The notes under the pieces: model-generated | Databases searched by the model: none | Seen by the model: only the letters and a program-made list of their open reading frames with translations | Told to the model about the DNA's origin: nothing | Translations under genes and position numbers: made by a program | Shown: piece by piece, positions 36,989 to 45,724 of the stretch | Numbering within the stretch: position 1 is the stretch's first letter | How the letters are laid out: each line of letters starts with the position of its first letter | DNA from: Flammeovirgaceae bacterium UBA4465 | Lineage (GTDB): Bacteria > Bacteroidota > Bacteroidia > Cytophagales > Cyclobacteriaceae | DNA length: 64,000 nucleotides | Assembly (NCBI GenBank): GCA_905182375.1 | Contig: CAJJBF010000009.1 | Span: forward strand, 479,984-543,983 | Reading direction: 5' to 3'

Positions 36989-38311
36989 TTATTTATCATT
37001 TTTTAACTCTTCTGACCAATTGAAACGATCTTGCGGAGAAAATTTCCATGGGGCAGCATTCGTTTCTACGTTCTGAAACATGGCATTCCACGAAGCCGGT
37101 GATCCAGAGGCCTCCATTGCCTCATACCTCCTGAGCTGTAGAATGATGTCTAGAGGATTGATCAAGACTGGACAAGCCTCTACGCACGCATTGCAGCTGG
37201 TACAAGCATTGATCTCCTCTTTGCTTATAAAGCCTCCCAATAAGAATTTTTCATCATGAACCTTGGCATCCGACCTGCTCTTTCCAATTTCTTCCATACG
37301 ATCCCTAGTATCCATCATTATTTTTCTGGGGCTCAACTTTTTCCCGGTAAGATTCGCTGGACATTCAGCAGTACAACGCCCGCATTCAGTACAAGTATAT
37401 GCATCCATTAAATTTTTTCGACTGAGATCACTGACATCACGTGCCCCAAATTTGAAGCCTTCCAGCGGCGGCGTTGTCTCCCCTTCAACGGGTATGCCCA
37501 ACATCATTTTAACCTCAGAGGTGATCTCAGGCATCGGTTCCATGGCCCCTTTGGGTGTCAGCTTAGAAAAGTAGGTGTTGGGGAAGGCCATGAAGATATG
37601 CAAATGCTTCGAATAGGTTACATACAAGGCAAAACCAAAAATGCCCACGATATGAAACCACCAGGCCATTCTTTCAATGATAACCAGCGTACTGGGAAGG
37701 TATCCATCAAAGATCGGCATAAGCCATGAACTCACTAAAAATGATCCCGTCAGAGGATACGCGGCATTGCCCATCCCTTGCAGAAGCTGGTCTGTAGCAT
37801 TCATGGAAAGTATAGCGCCCATAAGGATAATTTCAATGACCAAGATAAGATTACCATCTAAAGAAGCCCATCCTTTCATTTCAGGCTTTTGAAAACGCGC
37901 TACCTGGATTACATTTCTACGGAGCAAGAATAAGACGCAAGAAAAGATTACCCCTATGGCCAGAATTTCAAAAAATGAAATCAAGGGGGCATAAAAATCT
38001 GACAATAACGACGTAAAGATTCTATGACTCCCTAAAACCCCATCTAAAATAATCTCTAATACTTCAATATTAATCAATACAAACCCAACATATATTAATA
38101 AATGCAATACCGCTGGGACAGGTTTTTTAAACATCTTCTTTTGTCCTAAGGCAATCAATAATACATTTTTCCATCGTTGCCTCTTATTCCCAACTACTTT
38201 TTGTGGCCGCCCTAAAGCGATGTTTAATCTGATGAAATTGACCCTCTTTGCAATAAAAAAGACGAATATTCCTAAGATCACCGTGAAAATAACTTGTGAA
38301 ATTATGCTCAT
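36989..38311 (-). CDS. Membrane 4Fe-4S ferredoxin-type electron transfer protein
   Basis: 440 residues. The N-terminal 260 form about five or six helices resembling the nitrate-reductase gamma/HdrE cytochrome b fold (HLLIYVGFVLINIEVLEI; WWFHIVGIFGFALYVTYSKHLHIFMA, with paired histidines for heme). The C-terminal part carries two ferredoxin cluster motifs, CTECGRCTAECPANLTGKKLSP (quoted motif cysteines C-x2-C-x2-C-x3-CP) and CTSCNACVEACPVLINP. With the downstream CCG protein it makes a quinone-linked electron-transfer module common in Bacteroidota. It is divergent from tRNA-Phe. Confidence 0.84.
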   Translation of the reverse strand: MSIISQVIFTVILGIFVFFIAKRVNFIRLNIALGRPQKVVGNKRQRWKNVLLIALGQKKMFKKPVPAVLHLLIYVGFVLINIEVLEIILDGVLGSHRIFTSLLSDFYAPLISFFEILAIGVIFSCVLFLLRRNVIQVARFQKPEMKGWASLDGNLILVIEIILMGAILSMNATDQLLQGMGNAAYPLTGSFLVSSWLMPIFDGYLPSTLVIIERMAWWFHIVGIFGFALYVTYSKHLHIFMAFPNTYFSKLTPKGAMEPMPEITSEVKMMLGIPVEGETTPPLEGFKFGARDVSDLSRKNLMDAYTCTECGRCTAECPANLTGKKLSPRKIMMDTRDRMEEIGKSRSDAKVHDEKFLLGGFISKEEINACTSCNACVEACPVLINPLDIILQLRRYEAMEASGSPASWNAMFQNVETNAAPWKFSPQDRFNWSEELKNDK

Positions 38312-38346
38312 AATATTTTTTTGATAAGATTAATCATTCAAATTAC

Positions 38347-38376
38347 TTGCAACGTTCATATATTTTTCTACTTTTG
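38347..38376 (+). promoter_or_regulatory. tRNA-Phe promoter
   Basis: TTG at 38347-38349, a 19-bp spacer and TACTTTTG at 38369-38376, an exact match to the Bacteroidota -33/-7 promoter with TAnnTTTG. It ends 14 bp before the mature tRNA 5' end. Confidence 0.8.
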
Positions 38377-38390
38377 CAACCACTTTTTAA

Positions 38391-38463
38391 GGTGCTATAG
38401 CTCAGTTGGTAGAGCATCGGACTGAAAATCCGTGAGTCGGTGGTTCGAATCCACCTAGCACCA
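38391..38463 (+). tRNA. tRNA-Phe (GAA)
   Basis: 73-nt cloverleaf: acceptor GGTGCTA/TAGCACC with discriminator A, D arm GCTC...GAGC, anticodon stem TCGGA/TCCGT with loop CTGAAAA giving anticodon GAA, and T arm GGTGG/CCACC with loop TTCGAAT. CCA is not encoded, unlike the tRNA-Pro in this window. It stands alone with its own promoter and terminator. Confidence 0.98.
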
Positions 38464-38466
38464 CTC

Positions 38467-38494
38467 AAACCCACTCAAATGATTGGGTTTTTTT
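38467..38494 (+). terminator. Terminator of tRNA-Phe
   Basis: AAACCCA (38467-38473) pairs with TGGGTTT (38484-38490) and runs into further T residues. It starts 4 bp after the tRNA. The 165 bp from here to rluB hold nothing I can assign. Confidence 0.8.
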
Positions 38495-38659
38495 GTTACT
38501 AAGTTATGTATAATTGCTTAATTTGTTATGCATGCATACATAAATTTTATTTCAAGACATTTAAACAAATACTTTTTGAAATAAGAAAGGCCTCATGGCG
38601 CTAGTTTTCAGTGGGAATCGAATGAGAAGCACTACATATGAGTACCTCCTAATGGCGGA

Positions 38660-39415
38660 TTAATCCGTTCGCATGGAGAACTTACCCTTTAAATTTCCTA
38701 TCTCTTTGGGATGTAGGTGCCGCCATTTACCTCTAGATAAATTTTGCTTGGTCAGGTTTCCAAACATGACACGATCTAATTTCAGCACTTCATATCCATA
38801 TTTTTCAAAAATTCTTCTGACAATTCTATTTTTCCCAATATGAATTTCAATGCCTAACCTTTTACGATCATCCGTCAAAATCGCCAAATGGTCTACGAAT
38901 GCCAAACCATCTTCTAGATGAACACCCATCGTAATTTCATTATAATGCGCTTCAATAATGGGCTTATCTAACTCGAGTTGATAGATTTTTTTTATTTTAT
39001 ATTTGGGGTGGGTCAGTCTCTTGGCTAAATCACCATCATTGGTAAACAACAACAATCCTGTAGTATGCCGGTCTAAACGGCCTACTGGATAAATTCTCTC
39101 CACACAAGCCTTTTCTATGAGGGTCATAACAGTTCTTCGATTTTGTGGATCTTGCGTTGTTGTGATGAAATCTTTGGGCTTGTTCAACAACACATATTGA
39201 AGCTTTTCTGATTGAATGATTTTTTTTAGATAGGTAATCTTATCGGTCGGCATTATCTTGGTTCCTAAGACCTGAACTACCTGATCATTGACCGTTATTT
39301 TACCACTTAAAATCAATTGATCAGCATCACGCCTCGAACAAATCCCCGCATTTGCAATGAACTTATTAAGTCTAATTTCTACTGCTTCAGTAGTCTGAAT
39401 TATTTTTTTTTTCAT
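38660..39415 (-). CDS. rluB: 23S rRNA pseudouridine synthase (RluB/RsuA family)
   Basis: 251 residues: an N-terminal S4 RNA-binding domain (RLNKFIANAGICSRRDADQLILSGKITVN, about 16-45; quoted core RRDADQLI) and the RsuA/RluB catalytic domain with catalytic Asp in VGRLDRHTTGLLLFTNDGDL (about 118-137). LNKPKDFITTTQDP is the family motif after the linker. It modifies uridine in 23S rRNA helix 89 in E. coli; the exact position here is unproven. It starts 2 bp after scpB. Confidence 0.9.
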   Translation of the reverse strand: MKKKIIQTTEAVEIRLNKFIANAGICSRRDADQLILSGKITVNDQVVQVLGTKIMPTDKITYLKKIIQSEKLQYVLLNKPKDFITTTQDPQNRRTVMTLIEKACVERIYPVGRLDRHTTGLLLFTNDGDLAKRLTHPKYKIKKIYQLELDKPIIEAHYNEITMGVHLEDGLAFVDHLAILTDDRKRLGIEIHIGKNRIVRRIFEKYGYEVLKLDRVMFGNLTKQNLSRGKWRHLHPKEIGNLKGKFSMRTD

Positions 39416-39417
39416 TC

Positions 39418-39975
39418 TTATTGATTTTCGCCTATGGTGTTCTCATCCATAGAGAAATCCTTTGGGGTGGGTAATTCTTTCAAATCATTAATACCAAAAT
39501 AATCCATGAATTTTGGACTGGTTACATACAAAAGGGGACGACCGACCGTTTCCGCCTTTCCTTTGACCAAAATCAATTCTTTTTCCAACAATCTGGTCAC
39601 ACTGTAATCACAATTGACTCCCCTAATATTTTCCATTTCGGAACGTGTGACCGGTTGTTTGTATGCGATAATTGCCAGCGTTTCTAGCGCTGAATTAGAC
39701 AACCTTTTTTTAGACTGTCTTTTGAGCAAAATACCAATACTCGATTCATAAGCCGGCTTGGTTAAAAATTGATAACCACCCCCACTTTCAACTAATTCAA
39801 AGGAATGCTGCTCGCTTTTATACCTTTGATCTATATTATTAATCCCCTGATGTACCTCTTCCATGGGAACTTGGGCATCAAACATTTCTTTGAGGCAATC
39901 CTGTATATCGAACTCCGTAATTGGTTTTGGTGCACAAAAAATAAGGGCTTCGATGTGCTGTGCCAAAAAATTCAT
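39418..39975 (-). CDS. scpB: Segregation and condensation protein B
   Basis: A kleisin-associated winged-helix subunit of the SMC-ScpAB chromosome-condensing complex, about 185 residues. ATG at 39975 (MNFLAQHIEALIFCAPKPI) is the correct start; a longer open frame runs back through the upstream gene. Two winged helices are seen, with SNSALETLAIIAYKQPVTRSEMENIRGVN (core LAIIAYKQPVTR) as the family signature. Its ATG overlaps the dksA/traR-like stop by one base (TAATG), so the order dksA/traR-scpB-rluB forms a tight operon, and scpB-rluB is a widely conserved pair. Confidence 0.93.
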   Translation of the reverse strand: MNFLAQHIEALIFCAPKPITEFDIQDCLKEMFDAQVPMEEVHQGINNIDQRYKSEQHSFELVESGGGYQFLTKPAYESSIGILLKRQSKKRLSNSALETLAIIAYKQPVTRSEMENIRGVNCDYSVTRLLEKELILVKGKAETVGRPLLYVTSPKFMDYFGINDLKELPTPKDFSMDENTIGENQ

Positions 39976-40352
39976 TAGCTCTTTTTGAGCTTGGCGGCTA
40001 TTGAATGCATCGTATGGGGTACCGACATCAACCTTTCTTTTTGAATCAAATTTCCCGTATCTACACAAATACCATAAGTACCATTTTTAATCCTGATCAG
40101 GGCATTCTCTAAATTATTAATGAACTTTTGCTGGCGAGCGGCCAATTGATTCATCTGCTCTTTTTCAGCTGTTTCAGCACCATCTTCGAGAGTCTTAACG
40201 CCTCCATAAGAACCATCGGTCGTCTCATCAGTACTGTGATTGATAGATCCCATTAAGGTGTTCAGCTCTTCTTTGGCTAACTTCAATTTTTGAAGTATCA
40301 AATCCTCAAACTCCTTGAGTTCCTGCTGGGAATATTTACTTTTATCTGACAT
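39975..40352 (-). CDS. DksA/TraR-family protein, cysteine-poor zinc-finger region
   Basis: 125 residues. A coiled-coil-like helical segment (residues 8-95) with an acidic stretch is followed by the C-terminal YGICVDTGNLIQKERLMSVP, which aligns in form with the DksA/TraR zinc-finger signature YGxCxxxGxxIxxxRLxAxP. Only one of the four usual cysteines (Cys about 100) is present, so zinc should not bind in the normal way. Cysteine-poor DksA relatives are known in other bacteria. It probably binds RNA polymerase through the secondary channel and tunes transcription. It heads the scpB-rluB operon. Confidence 0.82.
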   Translation of the reverse strand: MSDKSKYSQQELKEFEDLILQKLKLAKEELNTLMGSINHSTDETTDGSYGGVKTLEDGAETAEKEQMNQLAARQQKFINNLENALIRIKNGTYGICVDTGNLIQKERLMSVPHTMHSIAAKLKKS

Positions 40353-40381
40353 CTGATTTCATTTAAACTGAAAAAACAAAG

Positions 40382-40389
40382 CAAATTTA
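40382..40389 (-). promoter_or_regulatory. Promoter -7 element of the dksA/traR-scpB-rluB operon
   Basis: TAAATTTG on the minus strand is an exact TAnnTTTG match, 29 bp upstream of the ATG at 40352, giving a leader of about 20-25 nt. T-rich sequence lies at the -33 position. Confidence 0.5.
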
Positions 40390-40480
40390 AACTAAATCAA
40401 GAATAATTAAAAACATTATTTTCAGACCTAAAAAAGGCCTTGTCGACTAAATTAAAAGAACCTTCTGCTACTTCGGGCGA

Positions 40481-42007
40481 TCAATCTTTAATGTCATCTA
40501 CTCTATTGAGCAGAGAATCTGGGAAATAGCGATTGGATAAGGTGACCATCTCATCTCCTTTAACGAACATATCAATACTGATCTCCTCAGTGTGCTTGAG
40601 CCCACAGGTGCCCAATAACTCCAAAACAGCCACGACGGTATTGTGATGGAATCGATAGACCCGCTCTGACTTATCCGTCACAGCCAATCCTTTGGCCAAC
40701 TCTGCGTCTTGTGTCGCAACGCCCGTAGGACAATCATTGCTGTTACACTTTAACGCTTGAATACAACCCAAGCTAAACATGAAAGCGCGTGCAGAATTAC
40801 AAATGTCTGCCCCAAGTGCTTTCATTCTCAATATAGAAAAAGCAGTAAGTACTTTACCGCTGGCGATCACCTTAATCTCATCCCTCAATCCATATTTTTT
40901 AAGCGTACTTTGCACAAAAATCAATGCCGGCTCTAAAGGAACACCCACCGAATCTGCAAATTCTAGTGGGGCTGCACCGGTACCGCCTTCAGCTCCATCT
41001 ACAGTGATAAAGTCTGGCCAAATTCCTTCTGATTTCATTACCTCACATAATTCTATAAATTCCTCAGTTCTACCGATACACAACTTAAAACCAATAGGCT
41101 TGCCCTCTGACAAGTCTCTCAATTCTTTCACAAAATGAATCAATCCTTTAGCATCATTAAAGTGATTGTGACTAGGGGGAGAAATCACTGTTTTGAATGG
41201 CTCAATATCTCGCATTCTGGCGATTTCAAGTGTATTTTTTATTCCAGGTAAGACCCCACCGTGGCCGGGCTTGGCTCCTTGAGACAATTTGATCTCAATC
41301 ATTTTAACATTGGGAATTGTGGCCTTTTCTCTGAACTTTTTTGGCTCAAATTTGCCTTCTTGCGTACGGCATCCAAAATAGCCCGTCCCCAATTGCCAAA
41401 CTAAATCGCCACCGGGTTCAATATGATAATCCGACAACCCTCCTTCACCTGTATTATGATAAAATTCACCTTTTTTTGCCCCTTTATTAAGGGCTATGAT
41501 CGCATTTTTACTTAGCGAACCAAAGCTCATTGCAGAAATATTTAAAACAGAAGCACTGTAAGGTTGCTTACAAAGACTGCTCCCCACGGTTACCCTTGGG
41601 AATTCCTCCACAGGCTCCTTGGCATAGATAGAATGCCTTAACCCCTCGTAGTGATCATCTAAAATCTCTGCCTGAGTTCCAAAGGGATAGGTGTCATTGA
41701 CCCCTTTAGCTCTTTTATAAACCAATGCTCGGTGATTACGACTGAACGGTTTGCCATCGGTATTTCGCTCAATGAAATACTGTTGAATTTCTGGTGCAAT
41801 CAATTCAAACAAGTACCTGAAATAGCCCAAAATTGGGAAATTTTTCAAAATAGCATGCTTTCCTTGCATCGAATTCATCAATCCCACAAGAATGAGTGGC
41901 CCTAAAACAGCAAATACCCAAAGAATATTGGAATTGTCTAAAAAAAAGGCCAAAGCACCTACCAAAAGGCTGCTAACTATTGCGAATTTATAAAAAAGGT
42001 GTCTCAT
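40481..42007 (-). CDS. FMN-binding glutamate synthase-family protein
   Basis: 508 residues comprising two N-terminal membrane segments (about 8-45: FAIVSSLLVGALAFFL, ILWVFAVLGPLILVGLM) followed by a single glutamate-synthase FMN-binding barrel (Glu_synthase). Core features: NISAMSFGSLSKNAI, IKLSQGAKPGHGGVLPG, ISPPSHNHFNDAKGL, DGAEGGTGAAPLEFAD and the Fe-S cluster cysteines in CNSNDCPTGVATQD. It lacks the glutaminase (GATase) and GXGXG domains of GltB, so it is not a complete glutamate synthase. Its substrate is unproven in this membrane-anchored class. Confidence 0.88.
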   Translation of the reverse strand: MRHLFYKFAIVSSLLVGALAFFLDNSNILWVFAVLGPLILVGLMNSMQGKHAILKNFPILGYFRYLFELIAPEIQQYFIERNTDGKPFSRNHRALVYKRAKGVNDTYPFGTQAEILDDHYEGLRHSIYAKEPVEEFPRVTVGSSLCKQPYSASVLNISAMSFGSLSKNAIIALNKGAKKGEFYHNTGEGGLSDYHIEPGGDLVWQLGTGYFGCRTQEGKFEPKKFREKATIPNVKMIEIKLSQGAKPGHGGVLPGIKNTLEIARMRDIEPFKTVISPPSHNHFNDAKGLIHFVKELRDLSEGKPIGFKLCIGRTEEFIELCEVMKSEGIWPDFITVDGAEGGTGAAPLEFADSVGVPLEPALIFVQSTLKKYGLRDEIKVIASGKVLTAFSILRMKALGADICNSARAFMFSLGCIQALKCNSNDCPTGVATQDAELAKGLAVTDKSERVYRFHHNTVVAVLELLGTCGLKHTEEISIDMFVKGDEMVTLSNRYFPDSLLNRVDDIKD

Positions 42008-42103
42008 TATATTGGATTGGTTTCAGTTAATGCCTAAAGTTTAAACTCTTTCGGGAGAAATTATTGAAAATATGAAATTAATTTTTCTGAAAAGTAATAA
42101 TTT

Positions 42104-42913
42104 TTAGGGATGGAAACCCACGACGATAGTTTGGTAATGCGTCTGGAAAGATTGCTTAGGCCCATAGGTTTCTAGAACAATCAAATAACTCCCCACTTGG
42201 ACCGGCCGGCCAGCGGCATCTGTTCCATCCCAAATCACTACACCAGCATAGTCTAATAAACTGTTTTGAAATAGCTGTTTAATCAATCTTCCACGATGAT
42301 CATAGATCATCAGATTTCCATAAGTCCCCGAAAGATTCATTTGATAGAAAATACTACCAAATGAATCCTAGGCAGTAGTACGGGATCCTGGGATAAAAAC
42401 TTTAGGCGCTACTCGTAATGAGGTAGAGCCCATAGAAGAACTCCTGAACTGACTGTTTTGATAGCCTGGAGTGGCAAAATTCGAGGTACTGGCAGCAGAA
42501 TACCAATTCCCCAAAATACTTCCTGACATTTCCGGTGACAATTGTTCTAACGAGATCCCTTCAGTACTGGCAAGTAAAGAGGAATGCAGTTCATCTCCGT
42601 AATTCATGATATCGATCAAGGTATCACGCCGTAAAAAAAGCATCTCCCCTTCATTGGGCATGATAGGTAAGGCAAATTCAAATAACGTATTCAAAGATGT
42701 TTGCGGAAATTCTAAAAGATATTTTAAGGTGTCAGATGTGAGTAAAATGTAGGCAAATGGTTCTATTATGATTCCAAAGGGTAGCATTACCTCCTCATTG
42801 CCATTGCCGATACGCAATCCATTGAGTGACATGTACCTGCCAGTATGATTATAAAGTTCTAAAAAATCTACCCCGCCCGGAACGGGATCGTACAAAATTT
42901 CATTGATGACCAA
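42104..42913 (-). pseudogene. Lamin-tail-domain surface protein remnant
   Basis: The frame reads a lamin tail domain (VINEILYDPVPGGVDFLELYNHT at the very 5' end; core DFLELYNHTGRYMSLNGLRI), a linker, then an FlgD-like/gliding-associated C-terminal sandwich (MIYDHRGRLIKQLF; IWDGTDAAGRPVQVGSYLIVLE). TAG at 42368-42370 interrupts it in frame between PGSRTTA and DSFGSIFYQ. The 5' end is also missing: the first usable codon is TTG at 42913, with TGA directly upstream and no coding sequence beyond. Intact relatives in Cytophagales are long secreted proteins, often T9SS cargo. I infer a decayed gene; the domain calls are from motif style. Confidence 0.7.
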
Positions 42914-43459
42914 TCAAATCTTTCATAAAAAGATCATTTTATTATTTTTGGTACCTAATAAGTTAGAAAAAGCCTACTTGGCTTAAAAAAAGAAGTGAAT
43001 GAACCTAGCTATTTTTAACTTGAAATGGGCTAGAGATGTTTCAATTGAATAAACCGCCCTCGCAGCCAATAGAACATTCATCTACCCCACTCTCGCGACC
43101 TTTGTGCATCTCTTTAAGCAAACACCTCTGCTCAAAATTCCATACTCCCGCATCTGCTGTTAGATTGAAATTCACTATTAGAAAAATCTTTATAAAAACA
43201 ATATGAGTTGACAGTTCAATGGCTGCCTATTTTTTCTACCGGAAAGGTCAAAAAAATTAAATATTATCATGGCTATTTTAATTTTGGCCTAGAGACCGCT
43301 TTCTGTGATCCCAAAAGTTACGTTTGATTGCAGCTAAAAAAAAAAAGCGAATATTAAAATTCTTAATTTTATCTTTTCATAAGAATTACACCCCCATCAA
43401 ATTCAAAGAAACAATAAGATAAATTTAAAAATAAGTTACCCATTCATTAATAAAATTAT
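42914..43459. other. 546-bp stretch without a confirmed gene
   Basis: It lies between the truncated surface-protein remnant and asd. It contains a minus-strand open frame at 43041-43226 (61 codons) with only GTG 43175 as a common start, reading NFEQRCLLKEM and DECSIGCEGG, plus a hairpin AAGCC/GGCTT at 42970-42984 followed by T residues on the minus strand, downstream of that frame. The asd promoter should sit at the right end; TATCTTTT at 43370-43377 is a one-mismatch -7 box. Confidence 0.45.
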
Positions 43460-44452
43460 ATGAAAATTGCAGTTATCGGTGCTTCTGGATTAGTTGGACA
43501 GGAGGTTTTGCGCTTACTTGAAATGAGAAATTTCCCATTTCAAAATTTAATTCCTGTGGCCTCGCCTAAATCTATTGGTAAAATTGTTCAGTGTAAGGGC
43601 CAATCCTATCGCATCATCGGTATGGAAGATGCGATTGTATTGAAACCTGAAATAGCTATTTTTTCTGCAGGGGGTGGGACTTCTCTAGAATGGTCGCCAA
43701 AATTTGCTGAAATTGGCACCGTAGTTATTGACAATTCCTCCGCTTGGAGAATGGACCCAACGAAAAAATTAGTGGTCCCAGAGGTCAATGGACATGTCCT
43801 GACGGCAAAAGATAAAATTATAGCAAATCCCAATTGCTCGACCATTCAAATGGTTTTGCCTTTATTGTATTTACATGAACATTATCGAATCAAACGTATT
43901 GTCGTAAGTACCTATCAATCTATTACAGGTACAGGTAAGGCAGCTGTGGATCAAATGGAAGATGAACGGGCAGGTATCAAAAACCCTAGAATGGTATATC
44001 CACATACCATAGATAAAAATGTGTTGCCCCACATCGATATGTTCCAAGCTAATGGCTATACCAAAGAGGAAATGAAAATGACCCTTGAGACTAAAAAAAT
44101 CATGAATGATGATCAGATTCAAGTGACCGCTACCTGTGTACGCATACCTACCATAGGTGGGCATTCTGAATCCGTCAATATTGAATTCGAAAAAGATTTT
44201 GAACTCGCCAAGGTCCGCGAACTCATTGCCCAAACGCCTGGCTGTATTGTAGCAGATGAGCCAAAAAATAACCTCTACCCCATGCCCATCAGTGCCTATC
44301 AAAAAGATGAGGTTTTCATTGGTAGAATTCGTAGAGACGAGAGCCAGAAAAATAGCCTCAATATGTGGATTGTTGCAGATAATTTAAGAAAAGGTGCCGC
44401 CACGAATGCTTTGCAAATTGCCGAATATATTGTGGCCCATCAACTGATATAG
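43460..44452 (+). CDS. asd: Aspartate-semialdehyde dehydrogenase
   Basis: Reduces aspartyl-phosphate to the semialdehyde, the branch point to lysine, diaminopimelate, threonine and methionine. 330 residues. The NADP-binding GASGLVGQE opens the protein (7-15). Catalytic Cys126 lies in NPNCSTIQ, SAWRMDP is the conserved phosphate-binding segment, and RIPTIGGHSESVNIEF carries the catalytic-site His. It matches the shorter, Gram-positive-like ASADH class by length. It is followed after 1 bp by a methyltransferase gene on the same strand. Confidence 0.97.
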   Translation: MKIAVIGASGLVGQEVLRLLEMRNFPFQNLIPVASPKSIGKIVQCKGQSYRIIGMEDAIVLKPEIAIFSAGGGTSLEWSPKFAEIGTVVIDNSSAWRMDPTKKLVVPEVNGHVLTAKDKIIANPNCSTIQMVLPLLYLHEHYRIKRIVVSTYQSITGTGKAAVDQMEDERAGIKNPRMVYPHTIDKNVLPHIDMFQANGYTKEEMKMTLETKKIMNDDQIQVTATCVRIPTIGGHSESVNIEFEKDFELAKVRELIAQTPGCIVADEPKNNLYPMPISAYQKDEVFIGRIRRDESQKNSLNMWIVADNLRKGAATNALQIAEYIVAHQLI

Positions 44453-44453
44453 C

Positions 44454-45647
44454 ATGCCCCTTAACGGTGAATTTTATGACTTTTTAATCAAGAATGAAAT
44501 TCAACAGTTTATACGTGATCATGAATATGTCGACATCAATACTTTACTGCTCAATCCCCCAAAGCTTATTCAAGCCTGGAAAAAAGAGATAATAGCTCAA
44601 CTCGTCGCTCGTAAAAAATGCAAAACTAAACTTCCACTTTGGTACCAAACACCAAATATTTATTACCCACCCCCCTTATCGGTTGAGCAGTCCTCCTCTG
44701 CCATAACCGCTCAGTATAAAGGGGGATTGGTTGGGGGCAGCGTTCTTTATGACCTTACCGGTGGCATGGGTGTTGACTGTATGGCCCTTGCCACACATTT
44801 TGATACCTCATGTTACGTCGAGCAAAATAAAGATTTATGTCACCGATTTTCGGTAAATCAAGAACTTTTAGGGCCGGGTAATATCAACATTCAACATGAG
44901 TCTGCCGAAGAAGCCTTAGCTCACATAAAAACTTCAGACGTTATATACCTTGATCCAGCACGACGAAACGTTGATCACAAAAAAATATTCCAATTTGATG
45001 ATTGTACCCCTAATATTAAGCCTTTACTTTCCGAGCTAAGGAAAAAATCACAATCAATCATGATCAAAGCTTCCCCTATGATTGACCTTTCAAAGGGACT
45101 ACGTGACCTTGGGTCCGTGGCTGAAATACACATCATCAGTGTCCGCAACGAATGTAAGGAAATCATCTTCATCCTCAATAATGAAAGTTACACCCCTCCC
45201 ACACTATATTGTGTTAATCTAGACAGTCTTCATCCACTCCTGCAAGGAAATTTTACTGAAGAAAAAAGCCTGAGTATTGAATACTGTATACCGAAGAATA
45301 TTATTTTAGATCCCAATACTTCCATATTAAAAGCAGGTCTGTTCAAAACCATAGGGCATCACTATGGACTTTCCAAAATCGCTATTAATACGCATTTTTA
45401 TACCTCAGATAAGAAATTAAAAGATTTCCCTGGTAGGCAATTTGAAGTAATCAGTTCCCTAAATAAAAAAAACATTAAAAAATTACTCCCCGCTAGAAAA
45501 GCCAACGTAATCACAAAAAATTATCCGATCTCCGCTGGGGAGCTCAAAAGCCAATGGGGCCTAAATGATGGTGGAAATTATTTTATCTTAGGGTTTAGAA
45601 ATCAAGAAAACGAGGCCCAATGTTGGCTGACAAAAAAAATAGATTAA
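44454..45647 (+). CDS. Class I SAM-dependent methyltransferase with THUMP-like C-terminus
   Basis: 397 residues, a type common in Bacteroidota. An N-terminal helical region (1-75), then a Rossmann methyltransferase with SAM motif YDLTGGMGVDCMALA (about 98-112), and a motif IV-like VIYLDPARR (about 162-170). The C-terminal part (about 255-397), with PGRQFEVISSLNKKN and RKANVITKNYPISAGELKSQWGL, resembles the ferredoxin-like and THUMP-like domains of the PG_1098-type family. A nucleic-acid substrate (tRNA or rRNA) is likely but unproven. It starts 1 bp after asd, so they share a transcript. Confidence 0.8.
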   Translation: MPLNGEFYDFLIKNEIQQFIRDHEYVDINTLLLNPPKLIQAWKKEIIAQLVARKKCKTKLPLWYQTPNIYYPPPLSVEQSSSAITAQYKGGLVGGSVLYDLTGGMGVDCMALATHFDTSCYVEQNKDLCHRFSVNQELLGPGNINIQHESAEEALAHIKTSDVIYLDPARRNVDHKKIFQFDDCTPNIKPLLSELRKKSQSIMIKASPMIDLSKGLRDLGSVAEIHIISVRNECKEIIFILNNESYTPPTLYCVNLDSLHPLLQGNFTEEKSLSIEYCIPKNIILDPNTSILKAGLFKTIGHHYGLSKIAINTHFYTSDKKLKDFPGRQFEVISSLNKKNIKKLLPARKANVITKNYPISAGELKSQWGLNDGGNYFILGFRNQENEAQCWLTKKID

Positions 45648-45700
45648 CCCATAAACTGATCTTGCCATAATATTTTTAACCGCCTTCCTTTACTCGGAAC

Positions 45701-45724
45701 AAAGACTATTAATATTTAGTCTTT
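45701..45724. terminator. Stem-loop between convergent methyltransferase genes
   Basis: AAAGACT (45701-45707) and AGTCTTT (45718-45724) form a perfect 7-bp stem with a 10-nt loop, at the stop codon of the minus-strand gene. There is no long T-run, so it would be a weak bidirectional terminator at best. Confidence 0.35.

Noticed and set aside
38495-38659. Phage or island integration scar at tRNA-Phe
   Set aside because: There is no integrase, and no duplicated tRNA 3' end within the flanking sequence I compared.
40481-42007. Complete glutamate synthase large subunit
   Set aside because: The GATase and GXGXG domains are missing; it is only the FMN-binding barrel with a membrane anchor.
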